From Brachionus plicatilis (lineage: Eukaryota > Rotifera > Eurotatoria > Ploima > Brachionidae), in NCBI GenBank assembly GCA_010279815.1, contig QEOQ01000519.1, positions 957,902-1,021,901 on the forward strand: a DNA stretch of 64,000 bases, written 5' to 3'. The notes beneath the pieces are model-generated. The model was given only the letters and a program-made list of their open reading frames with translations, was not told the origin of the DNA and did not search any database. Shown here in pieces: positions 46,553 to 57,049 of the stretch (position 1 is its first letter; each line of letters opens with the position of its first letter). The position numbers were made by a program, and so were the translations under genes.

Positions 46553-47830
46553 TTTTGCTGTTTAAAAGAAAACATTGTACAAGTATACAAGTTGCCAAAA
46601 AAATTCTAAGGTTTACTGCAAAAATTAAATCTCTATAAAAGAGGAAAAATAACCCCATTTTTTAAATTTCTTTAAGGTTTGGAATTCTAAAAGGAAAAAA
46701 TCATAAAATGAATAAAAAAACAATTTGATTAAATTCTTTTCTAAAACTTTTTTAAAAATAAAATTCTTAAAAAAATGTACAAATTTAATCTTGTTCAGAA
46801 TTTTTCACTAACAATATCCCTAAAGCACACTGAAAGAACGGACCTCAACAGAATTGATGAATACAAAACAGAAAATGTAAAGGAATGAAAAAAATTTTAA
46901 ACATGATAGCTTAATTTTTTTACTAGATTAAAAAATCCTTTCGAAACAGAAACAAAAATTTCTGATATTGTCGCAATTGGTCGGAATCCAGTTTAAAAAG
47001 TGTCAAAAGGGTTAAAAATAAATAAAATTTTTTTTAATTCTATCAGTGATTTTGTATTATATTCTGTTATTTGTATATTATGTATTTTTAAAGTAAAATA
47101 TCTGTAAATTATAAAAAAAATAATTTAGTTTTTTAATCTTAATTGACTTCTAAAGACAAAAAATATTATAAAAAATATATGTATATCAAAGCTCTTACAT
47201 TAAAGAAAGAGTTAATATCACATATCAATTTGAAAAAGAATCTTCATTAACAAATGAGTAAACCAGTGAGTCATACTATTAGGTACTAATCTGGAAATTT
47301 AGTTTAGTTTCAGTCTTATATAAGTTAATATTTTTTTTGCAGCTAATTTTTAATTTCGGCTATAAACCATTTAGAAAAAATATTTTAGTGAATCTAGAAT
47401 AAATGGAAATTTGAATATTTTTCAGGAATTTTTTTTTTCGAAAAAGTAACCTAGAAAATTAAAAAAAAAAATTATGACATAAATTTTAGTCGTTATATAA
47501 CATGATTTTACCTTTATGTAAATTAGATTGTTATTTTGAGCTGAAAATTTTTTAGATTTTTAAGGCGAAATTTTTTAAATGAAATTTTGTAAATTTCTTA
47601 ACTAATTAAAAAAAATAAACAATTTTTTATCATTTTGAATTTTTTGAGTGTTTAAATAAAATCAATTTTTAATTAACAAAACTGTGTTTCAAGCGAACTA
47701 ACATTAATATCGTGACCATATTTTATTTTTTATATTTAAACAAAATCGCTTAACAGTTTACTACTCTACATTGATAAAAATAAAATGTTTAACATTATTC
47801 ATATTGAAGAAAAAAGGAAATTTTTCTTGT
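46553..47830. other. AT-rich intergenic sequence, no gene seen
   Basis: Composed of A/T runs with no splice-framed exon or clear repeat. Confidence 0.4.
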
Positions 47831-47835
47831 TTGAA

Positions 47836-48330
47836 ATATTTTTTTGATTGGTTAAAAGAAAAGACGTTTTTTTGTGAAACTTTTATTTTTATTGGTTAAA
47901 CAAAATTACAATATTTTACAAAAAAAAAACGAAATAAAATTAACATAAAAATTTAAGAGTTGTATGAGAAAGACTTATAATTTTCAAAAGGGTATAGCGA
48001 CGCAACAGATTTTCTTTTTGATTATAGGATAATTAAGGAAAGGTTAATCAATAAAAGCGATTTTTTTGAAATTGATGAAAAATCATTTCAAATTAAGTTA
48101 AAAACTCACAGGATTTTAAAAATCCTTGAAAAGGATTTACAAGTAAAAACTTTTTTATATCGAACGAGACTATTTTCCGTTTTTATGTTAAAAAAGGCAA
48201 ACAAAATTAAAATTGTATTATGTTAATTTTTTTTCATTCTTTTTTTGTAAAATATTGTAATTTTGTTTAACCAATAAAAATAAAAGTTTCACAAAAAAAC
48301 GTCTTTTCTTTTAACCAATCAAAAGAAAAA
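47836..48330. mobile_element. MITE with ~110-bp inverted repeats
   Basis: The left arm (TTTGATTGGTTAAAAGAAAA, GACGTTTTTTTGTGAAAC, ATTGGTTAAACAAAATTACA) is mirrored by the right arm, ending AACCAATCAAAAGA near 48324. The ~270-bp core is noncoding. The flanks are too AT-rich to call a duplication. Confidence 0.85.
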
Positions 48331-48805
48331 TTAAGCCCAAAAAATTTTCCTATTTTTCATTGAATTCCTTCATTATGTTGAACAAAAATTTTTAAGATGG
48401 TATTTTTTAAATAATAACTTACCCCTGTATCAACTAGTAAATTGAGTTGATACGGCTTACATAAAATTATAATTTAAGATTATAAATTTGGAATCAAGAT
48501 TAACAGATAAATAGTGTTTTTTTAAAATTTAAAATAGATTTTATTGCATAATTTTAAAAAAAAATAATGCCTTAATAAAGTTTTTAGCGAATAAAACTGA
48601 AAATATTTTTTTTAAATGGAGGTATTCACCAATTTTGAAATTTTATTTTTAGGTAAAAATTTATACAAATTTTGATTTTATAATAAGCACGTTTTTTTAT
48701 TTATTTTCTTTAAAAATATTTAAATTCAAATTTTTCATTAATATCTTATAAAAGAAAAATATTCTTACCTTTTTTGAATTTTTTTAATATTTTTAGACCC
48801 ATTAA

Positions 48806-50903
48806 ATGACATTTTTATTAGAATATTGCTTTACTTCATATCTAGCACTAGCTGCTTCCTTTTTATTATTTATTTTCGGATACTTTTTTTTCAAGCAGCA
48901 CTTGTACCGTCAAAAATATTCTCACATTCCAGGACCGCCAACCAAAGGGTTTGATAAATTTCACTTAAAAAAACTGACTTAATCAATTTCGTCCAGAATC
49001 ATAGAATTTTTATTTGGAAATTTTAATTCAATAGTCAAATGTTTAGCGGACGGTAACATCATTCCCGATTTATATGTTCAATGGTAATTGATAAAAAACC
49101 TTAAGCTAAGTTTAAAATCTGTATTTTAAGGTCTAAAAAATATGGAGACGTTTTTAAATTTCAAATTTTTATGAACTACGTTATTGTTACTAATGAGCCT
49201 GATGCTATTAGAGTATAGTTCAATATTTAACTTATTTTATTTAACAAAAATTTATTTATTTTCTTTAAAGGAGATTTTGATAAATAAAAATTATCCAAAG
49301 AATGAAAAAATTTATTCAAAAATAGGTTTTCCATACAATGAAAGGCAAGTTGAAAAATTGAATAAAAATTTAGTTGAATTTTTTTTTCTAAAAAGATTTA
49401 TGGGCCTTGGTCTGGTTACAGAAACCAATGATGAACGATGGAGAAAACGTCGCCAAATTTTCAATCCTGGATTTCATCGAAAGTAATATTTTTTTTTTCT
49501 AAATTAACAAGAATTCCTGTCAAAAAAAATTTAAATAAAAATTTTCATTAGCTATATTTAGAATAAATTTTGACTTGATTAAAATTAAAAAAAAAATTTC
49601 AAATTTTTAACTCTTATTTTAAGTGTTCTAGTAAAATGTTTAGGTGAGTTTAATGAAAAAACTGACCAATTATTGGAAAAATTGCGCAAAATTTCCGATG
49701 GAAAGACAGAAATTTCATTGTTTAAAGAAATTAATCGGATGACTTTGGACATCATTTCAAGTGTGGCATTCGGATTTTGCATAGATACAATCAATTTTCC
49801 AGAAAATGAATTCAGTCATAATATAACTGGATCATTCGAGGCAGTCAATCGCTGCTTAACTGATCCCATATTTATGGTAAAAATTTGGTCAACAAAAAAT
49901 TTTTTCCAAACTTTATTTTTAGATAAACCCCTTTAACTATTGGAAAAAACGAAAATATAAAAAATATATCAAAGACTTGAGAAATTTTGCGAAAGAAAAA
50001 ATTTTAGATCGTCTCAAAGAAATTGAAGATAATGAATTATCAGCACCAGATGACATTCTTACAGCCATTGTGACTAAATGCAGTAAAAATTAAAAAAATT
50101 AAAAATAAAAACAAAATTTAAAATGAAATTTAGGAGAGGACAAAATTGAAATCGAGTCACTGATAGATGATTTTATCACTTTTTTCAATGCTGGCCAAGA
50201 GACTACTGCAAATTCCATTGCATTTTGTTTTTTAGAATTGGGAAAAAATACACACATTTTGCCAAGGTTTAAAATTTTTTTTTTCAATATTAATTTAAGT
50301 TTTATTGATAGATTGAGAGAAGAAATCGACTCTGTTTTAGGTGCAAAGAAAGAGGTTACCTATGAAGACTTGACCAAATTGGAGTACACTGAATGCGTTT
50401 TTAAGGAAACGCTTCGTCTTTGGCCTCCAGCACCTGAAATTCTGCGAGTATCGACCGATGAACTATGCATCGGTGGCTTTAAAATACCTAAAAATACTCA
50501 AATAAACTTATCGCCGTATTTTTCTGGTCGAAATGAAAAATATTTTCCAAATCCAAATGAATTCAGACCGGAAAGATTTTTAAACGAGTTAAAATCCTTA
50601 AAAATATTTTTTTTTTTAAAAAATAAAAACTTTATTTTTAGAGTATCAAGCTATTCCCATTTTCCTTTTAGCCTAGGTCCAAGAAATTGTATCGGGCGAA
50701 ATTTTGCCATGGTAAATATTTAAATAACTAATCACACTGAGCTAAATTTCCATTTTTGCCAGATTGAAAGCAAAATATTCATTGCCAAATTTGTGCAAAA
50801 TTTTGATTTTAAATTAAAAGAAAACCAATCTTTTAAGCCCAAACTAATGACTACACTCCGACCAGCTGATGGAACCCTATGCTTTATAAGCCCACGGACA
50901 TAA
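48806..50903 (+). CDS. Cytochrome P450, CYP46A-like
   Basis: Ten exons join in frame: 48806-48948, 48997-49083, 49131-49212, 49271-49482, 49624-49876, 49923-50082, 50134-50266, 50312-50587, 50642-50711 and 50763-50903, giving ~518 residues. Introns are 45-58 bp except one of 141 bp. An N-terminal membrane anchor (ASFLLFIFGYFFF) precedes the proline hinge HIPGPPTK. The C-helix is ERWRKRRQIFNPGFHRK, the I-helix FFNAGQETTANS, the ExxR motif KETLRLWPP, the PERF box FRPERF, and the heme loop FPFSLGPRNCIGRNFA with the cysteine ligand. Phrases such as TETNDERWRKRR and EFNEKTDQLL resemble cholesterol 24-hydroxylase (CYP46A). A sterol or lipid substrate is inferred only. It is an ER monooxygenase needing a reductase. 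It is convergent with the PCMT gene. Confidence 0.88.
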
Positions 50904-50934
50904 AAAATTTTTTTTTAAATATTTTATTTTAAAA

Positions 50935-51881
50935 TTAATAAATTGTATGACCCGTTTGTCTATCTTTATCAGTTAAAGGAACAAAGCCCACTGCACAAAC
51001 TTTTTCTTTATGTATACTCCCATCCTGTTGTTTGTCCACCTTGGTCAAATATTGATAGCTATACTCATCTCCGACTGGAATCACCAAACGTCCACCGATG
51101 GCCAGTTGATCAATGAGCTGAAAAAAGATAAAATGTCATTTTCTAATCAGTGGCAAGCTTACCGATTGAGGTATCTCAGAAATTGACGCACCGACATGGA
51201 TCGCGTCATACGGCCCTTCGTCAACATAGCCTTTGCGTCCATCACCGACTCAAAAGACATTTAAATTTAAAAAAATATAATTTTGATTTTTTGTTTCTTA
51301 CCAATCAGTTCTATCACATTATTGTCAAGGTATTCTGAATTCCATCTCTTGATATTCTCTATTGATCTATTTACCAACTGAGGAATATGCTCAATGCCAA
51401 CTACTTTGCCAGTTTTGCCAACCATTAAAGCAAATACGGCACATAGATAACCAGTTCCTGATCCAATATCTGAATTGAAAATTAATTTTTTTCTACTTTT
51501 ACACAGAGAAATTTTTCTTACCCAGTGCTTTGGCACCTGGCTTCAATTTATCTTTTAGAAGTTCTGTGGCATGTGCATGCATGTGAGGAGCAGAAATTGT
51601 AGCGCCATAGCCGATCGGCTGGGGACAGTCCATGTATGGATGAGCTGGTGCGAACAGACCTCGGTCAACAGCTGACATAGTTCTGCGAACCACTTCACTT
51701 TTAATCACTCTCTCATCTAGGCCAATTAAGTTAAAATAAAAATAAAACACTTTTTTTTTATATCAGCACTCATTAAATTTTTAATCAAGTCATCGTTGGT
51801 AACGTTATCTCTAGCAAACCAGGACATTCTTTTTGATATTTGATTAATCACGCGCTGCGATGATACTAATTTATATGACAT
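50935..51881 (-). CDS. PCMT1: Protein-L-isoaspartate (D-aspartate) O-methyltransferase
   Basis: The enzyme uses S-adenosylmethionine to methylate isoaspartyl residues and so repairs aged proteins. Five minus-strand exons, 51881-51770, 51716-51522, 51469-51302, 51248-51163 and 51117-50935, join in phase to ~247 residues. Motifs seen: [36 protein letters not shown], the SAM-binding [44 protein letters not shown] and [20 protein letters not shown]. The match to PCMT1 is continuous across every junction, which validates the introns (40-80 bp). The protein is ~20 residues longer at the N terminus than mammalian PCMT1; initiation at the second Met ([10 protein letters not shown]) would give the usual length. 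The stop is 31 bp from the stop of the P450 gene. Confidence 0.93.
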
Positions 51882-52398
51882 TTAATTTTAGGCCAGATCC
51901 AAAAATAAGTTTAAAGAATTTTATCTAATAAAATGTTTTAAAAATACATTTCTTAATTTAGAAAGTTATTTTTTCAGAAAATTATTTTATTCTTTAAGTT
52001 GAAAGTCTGTTTAATTAGCGCAATTTTTTCTTTAATATTCGAAATTTTTAATAAGATCTTAATTAAAATTAAAAGTCCGGAAAATTATTCCGACGATTAA
52101 AAGTTCTATTGCAGAAAATTTTATGTCTTTGATTGCAGAATGGACCCTTATTGTTAATATTCGGGACATGGAACATTTTCCCTAGAAAAGTCTGAATTGT
52201 TGAAAAATATTTTCATCATCATATTTAATCTCGAATGTATCTTTTCTACATTCGAGATTAAATATTTTAAGGAAATTTAAATTCTTTATTTAATTAGACT
52301 CTTTTAATGGCGAGTTGCTCAGGTTTAAAAAAATAGAGAAATAATAAAAAAAAATATTGAACTTTTTAAATGAAAAAGAATGTATAGTAAAAAAAAAT

Positions 52399-52988
52399 GG
52401 CTTAGTTTTTCGTTAGGAGATAAATATTTTTTTTAGTGTATAATTTTATTAATAAAAAGGAGATAAAAAAATAAGTGGATAAATTATTTTTGTAGGAGAT
52501 AAATATAAACTAAAATTGATAATTATTTTCAAAGGTAGATAATTAATTTGTGAAGTAGATATTTATCAGTTAGAATCGATTCTGAGAATTGGGAATCTAG
52601 CGCTTGCTCATGTCATTATTGGCAAAAAAATTTCAAATGTAAGCACACAATCGGAATTTTTTGTTTTGGCTTCAAGTTCAGTAGCAGTTCACGATCAAGT
52701 CGAAAATAATATTCAAGTTTCTGAGAAACGTAAACGCGGAAGACCAAAAAAATCAAGCAATGAAAACGAGCAATTGTCAAAAAGAGTAAGAAAATAAGTG
52801 TTAATTACTTTGTTTGTATTTTTTTTTTGTATTTTATTTTTGTACTTTTTTTTATTAATTGTCTCTTCTTAAAAAATAAATATATTCTGCAAAAAATGTT
52901 TATACACTTTTATTTTTTTTTTATCTACTTTTTATGAATTAAATTATACACTAAAAAAAATATTTATCTCCTAACAAAAAATATACTC
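52399..52988 (+). mobile_element. Deleted Mutator-like element with SWIM finger and AT-hook
   Basis: The inverted ends share GTTAGGAGATAAATATTTTT and more, with 9-bp flanks AAAAAAAAT on both sides (52390-52398 and 52989-52997). These flanks are low-complexity, so they are less decisive than at 3489. The interior encodes ENWESSACSCHYWQKNFKCK then HTIG, a SWIM zinc finger (C-x-C...C-x-H) as found in MULE transposases. In a shifted frame it then encodes EKRKRGRPKKSSNENEQ, an AT-hook, and a stop. The catalytic core is gone. Its ends relate to those of the 3489-4386 element. Confidence 0.82.
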
Positions 52989-53299
52989 AAAAAAAATTCT
53001 TAGACCATTGAGTTGTAATTTCATTACACTCAGGCCCACTTTTAGCAAGTTTTTTGTCTATGCCTGTTTGTCAGATCAATCAGAAAATTATTTTAGAATG
53101 ATATTTGACGAGTGCCGGTGTTGAAGTTTCAAGAATAAAATAATCTCTGCAACTAATTTTTGCAGAGTGCAGAGATTATTTTTTAAAATTATTTAATTAT
53201 TAATAATTTATTAAAAATTTATTTTATATTTCAAACTTGACTTGCTGATCTTAAACTTCAAATTTTCCTAAATCTAAATCTTTTTAAAATCTGTAATTC

Positions 53300-53414
53300 A
53301 ACATTAGTTTACGTTTGACCGCGTAAAATAAAATTTTTTACGTAATATACTGTAAAGCAAACTTATGTAAACTTACGTAAAATAAAGTCAAATCCTCGTA
53401 ACAAATCAGTACTG
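53300..53414. repeat. Fragment of the CAGT/ACGTAA family
   Basis: ACGTAA-type motifs end at CAGTACTG followed by TATATA, matching the right terminus of the 42941-44424 element. The left side is eroded. Confidence 0.6.
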
Positions 53415-54740
53415 TATATAAAATTTATCTTATTTTTTGTAATCTTTTTCTCTTACTTTCTTATTCTAACGAAAAAATTGCATTTTATATTCAGTATTGA
53501 TTTGTCACAAGGATTTCGGTAAAATGTTTGTGGCATTCATTGAGGCTGTTGGAAATTTAATTTTAAAAGGGCTTTTAAATTAGAATTTGATAATTCGTTC
53601 ATATAACCAATCTAATATTTACCTTTGTTAATTATTATTATTATTCATATCATATTAATATTATTACACCTGCCATGGCGATGTTTTAAAAAGAAGATTA
53701 AAATTAAAAATAAAAATAATTTAATTCGAAAAAATTAAAAATAATCTTTGTCAAAACTAATGAATTCAAATCGTATTATGTGGTCTGGAATTAGATAAAA
53801 AAATTGTTAAGGGCTAAAATAATTGAAAATGGAGTAATCACGGTTATAACAAATTTTGAATTTCAAAAAAAGCTAACACCTTAAAAATGGCAATCATAAA
53901 TAAATCATTTAAAAAAGGTTGGCTGTACCTAAAACACGGAACGCAATTAAGTAATGCTGAAATGGAATAGAATGAGAACCTAAAATTCGGAACGAGTGCT
54001 ACAGAACAAACTAAAATATGGAATATTTTTCTTTGGAATTAGGTGATCTTTTTCAACTTGGTTTAACATCCTAAAATCTTAATAATAAGTCCAATACCAA
54101 AATTTTTTTATCTTCAAACAAGCAATGTGAAAATATTTATCACAATTGTCACAATCAATTGATGGTGTGCTACAATAAGATATAAACTTGAGATAAATTT
54201 ATTTATAAAAATCTAAAGCCTCTTTAGAATAAAAATATAAAATCAAAATATAGTTAAATAAAATAATAAAAAGGTTAAAATATAGAAGCAAATTAAACAA
54301 TAAATATATTTGATTTAAAAACAAAATATTTCAAAAATTATTAAATATTTAACTTTTCAGGAAAAAAGAAGAAATTAAAGGAAAATAATTACACAATGTT
54401 GTCAAAAGCTCGATTAATTTTGATTGGAATTTGGTATTTTTATCTTTCACCAGTCTGAAATCAAATAGAGAATAATAATCAATTAGATCGAGATTACGAC
54501 TAAACGTTACATAAAGTTAAATAAACTTCCTTTTTTTAAGGTTTTTAGACCCCTTTTATTTGAAGACAAAGTTGAAATCAATTTCTCATTTTTTTTTGTT
54601 CAAAATTAATTTTTTTTCCAAAAAATGTCTGCTTGAGAGTGAATTTTTTCACTTTTTATTAATAAAGTTTCAACTCAAATGTCAACTGCTTGAATTTTTT
54701 CATTCATTGATTTAAATTCTTATCTTTTTAGAGTGCTTGA
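53415..54740. other. AT-rich intergenic sequence, no gene seen
   Basis: Contains an ATT microsatellite near 53630 and otherwise A/T-rich sequence without coding signal. Confidence 0.4.
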
Positions 54741-55063
54741 GAAATTAATATTGATGACTAATTATTCTTTTTTAACCAAATTTACTGAAACTATCACCAA
54801 AAATTAAGAAAAAAATACAAAATTTCTAAATTATCCCAACAAAATATTATTCGCTTCATAATTACTAAAAAGATTCATAATTAATAAAGAGATTTAAAAA
54901 TACTATTATTTAACCAAATTTACTGAAACTTTTACCAAAAATTAAGAAAAAAATACAAAATTTCTAAATTATCCCAACAAAATATTATTCGCTTCATAAT
55001 TACTAAAGAGTACTAAAAAATACTATTTTCATTCAAATTTACTGAAATAAAAAAAAATTAAAA

Positions 55064-55411
55064 ATGTTAAAAATTGATGTTTCGAATATTCTTACTCATA
55101 AAAAAGCTATTGAACCTCCGATAGTTGAAGTGCAAAAATATGTTGATGTTAGTTCTGACGATGATGATTATGATAACAATGAACTTAATTTTAATGGAGC
55201 TAACGTAATAATCCGAATTAAGTGATATGTCCTTAAAATAGAGTACTCTATTTTAGTGACACGCTGTTATAACATGTAAAAGATTCTATAGTGACATGTC
55301 ACTAAAAAATTTAATGACATGTCATTAAATTCGGATATTTACGTTAGTACCATAAGAAAAAGAGCTAAAATTGCTTGGATTTTTCTGAAACAATGGCATG
55401 AAAGAGACTAA
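55064..55411 (+). pseudogene. Small acidic/basic ORF interrupted by a MITE
   Basis: The ATG at 55064 encodes MLKIDVSNILTHKKAIEPPI, then VEVQKYVDVSSDDDDYDNNE and LNFNGA. A 142-bp MITE then interrupts the frame. After it, TIRKRAKIAWIFLKQWHERD ends in TAA at 55409. Excising the MITE with one TA restores one frame of ~68 codons across the junction, evidence that the ORF was real before the insertion. It has an acidic middle and a basic, aromatic C-terminal helix. I do not recognise it. Confidence 0.55.
55203..55344. mobile_element. 142-bp palindromic MITE, TA target
   Basis: Begins ACGTAATAATCCGAATTAAG and ends TTAAATTCGGATATTTACGT, with TA on each side. The core contains GACATGTCACT-like inverted motifs. 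It disrupts the ORF at 55064. Confidence 0.85.
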
Positions 55412-56382
55412 TTTTTGTTTTAAATTTTGGATTTATGAAATAAAAAGGTGTTTATGTAACTAAAAATAAATTTTGAAACTAAATTTGTGTTTTTGTTTTC
55501 ATCAAGTAAAATTGGTGATAGTTTTAGTAAATTTGATGATTTAAAATTAAGTAGCCAATATTGATTACTTGCTAATATTTTTTTTAATATTAGAATATTT
55601 CTTCAGATTCCTAGTTTGTTTTCTTTTATTTTTTTTTACTATTTAAAGTAATTTATTTCCAAGATTGTTCCGCAGCAAGCCCTTTAATTATTTTATATTT
55701 TGTTCTTTTTCCTTTTTGTTTAAAACCTTTATAGTTTAGAAGTTTATTTTACGGATCTGTTAGGATCTGGTGGTTCGCGGTTTTTACATGAACAATAAAG
55801 AAAAATAACAAAAAAAGGGAAAATAAAAGAAAACAAATTATAATTCTAAATCCAAATCCGAATGGCTAATGCTTTACACAGTGTTAAATACTAAAGACTC
55901 GCTAAGCACTGCGAAACAATGAGCATTTAAGAAGACGAGAGCCGGTGTTGAAGTTATTAAGAGAATTACAACATTTTATTATTTATTTTAAGGTTTTATT
56001 TTTCTTTCAACTTTTTTAAACATTTTCAAATCAAAAAAATTAATTAAATTATAATACGAATAAATTCGAGGTTACGAGAGAATGGAGTAATTAAGCTTAA
56101 ATTTATTGATTGATAGAATATGGACAATTGTTTGATGGAAGAACTTTACAGGGTACCATTCAAAGTAGCAAATTTTTTGAATCTTTCCTGAATATTTAAA
56201 ATACATTGGGCAAACAATTGACTATTTTAGCATTGGAAAGAAAATACTGGATTTGATCTAAGAGTATTTGTTTTAATTAACTCAATTGCTATAATATCAA
56301 TTTAATTCATATTATCTTTATTATTGTGCGCTTCTTATTAAATTTTTTTCAAAAAATAAATCAAACTAAATTCGCACTTTTT

Positions 56383-56610
56383 GAGCAAAGTAAAATTTTT
56401 GATCAAATTTCAAGCGATCAACCTTGCTCAAACGCAATTAAATTTCATTGCGTTTTTAGAAATTACAATTATTTTTCAAAAGTTTATAAATAAAGCTTTG
56501 AAAAATGTTAAAAAAATTAAAAATCTGTGATGAAATTTAATTGCGCATCTAAAATTTTTTGAGCAAAATTGAGCGATTGAAATTTGATTAAAAATTTTAC
56601 TTTGCTACTT
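56383..56610. mobile_element. hAT-like MITE, GCAAAG family, second copy
   Basis: AGCAAAGTAAAATTTTTGAT at the left and its near-complement ending TTTACTTTGCT at the right. The flanking 8-mers ACTTTTTG and ACTTTTTA match at seven positions. Related to 23429-23891, but without the retroelement insertion. Confidence 0.8.
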
Positions 56611-56894
56611 TTTAAACTAATTAACTACTATTAATCAATATATTATTATTGAACAATTCGAATAAAAAATCAATTCCTGTCTTCTTAATTTATTTGAGAG
56701 TCAAAACTTACACTCCACCCAACCTCATATACAAATCTGTAAACATGGCGAAGATTTTTTTTACAATACAGCCATTATAAAAAAAATATTTATTTTTATA
56801 AATCTAAAAAAAGTAAAAATATATTTTAATTTTTAATGCAGTTTTTATTTTATATCAGAAATTTATTTATAACAAAAGCTGCGTAAAATATATA

Positions 56895-57044
56895 CAGTAG
56901 CGCTACGCCACGTGGATTTTACGTAAATTTACGTCAAATTACGTTAATTTACGTAATTTTACTATTCTATCTTTACGTAAAATTACGTAAATTAACGTAA
57001 TTTGACGTAAATTTACGTAAAATCCACATGGCGTAGCGCTACTG
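56895..57044. mobile_element. 150-bp near-perfect palindrome (CAGT family MITE)
   Basis: Both halves of CAGTAGCGCTACGCCACGTG...ending GGCGTAGCGCTACTG pair almost perfectly, with TA flanks and internal ACGTAA/TTACGT motifs. It can extrude as a cruciform of ~70-bp arms. Confidence 0.92.
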
Positions 57045-57049
57045 TATAT

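Larger units (their letters stand above)
54772..55535 (+). mobile_element. Small-ORF element with tandem subterminal repeats
   Basis: Inverted ends: AAATTTACTGAAACTATCAC near 54779 and GTGATAGTTTTAGTAAATTT near 55512. A 138-bp unit is repeated in tandem at the left (starts about 54772 and 54910, with a third partial copy from 55021). One small ORF follows the repeats. The family is unknown. The left end occurs in each tandem copy, suggesting repeated end duplication. Confidence 0.65.

Noticed and set aside
49184..49270. Separate small ORF starting before P450 exon 4
   Set aside because: It is intron 3 read through; the splice junction at 49212/49271 restores the P450 frame.
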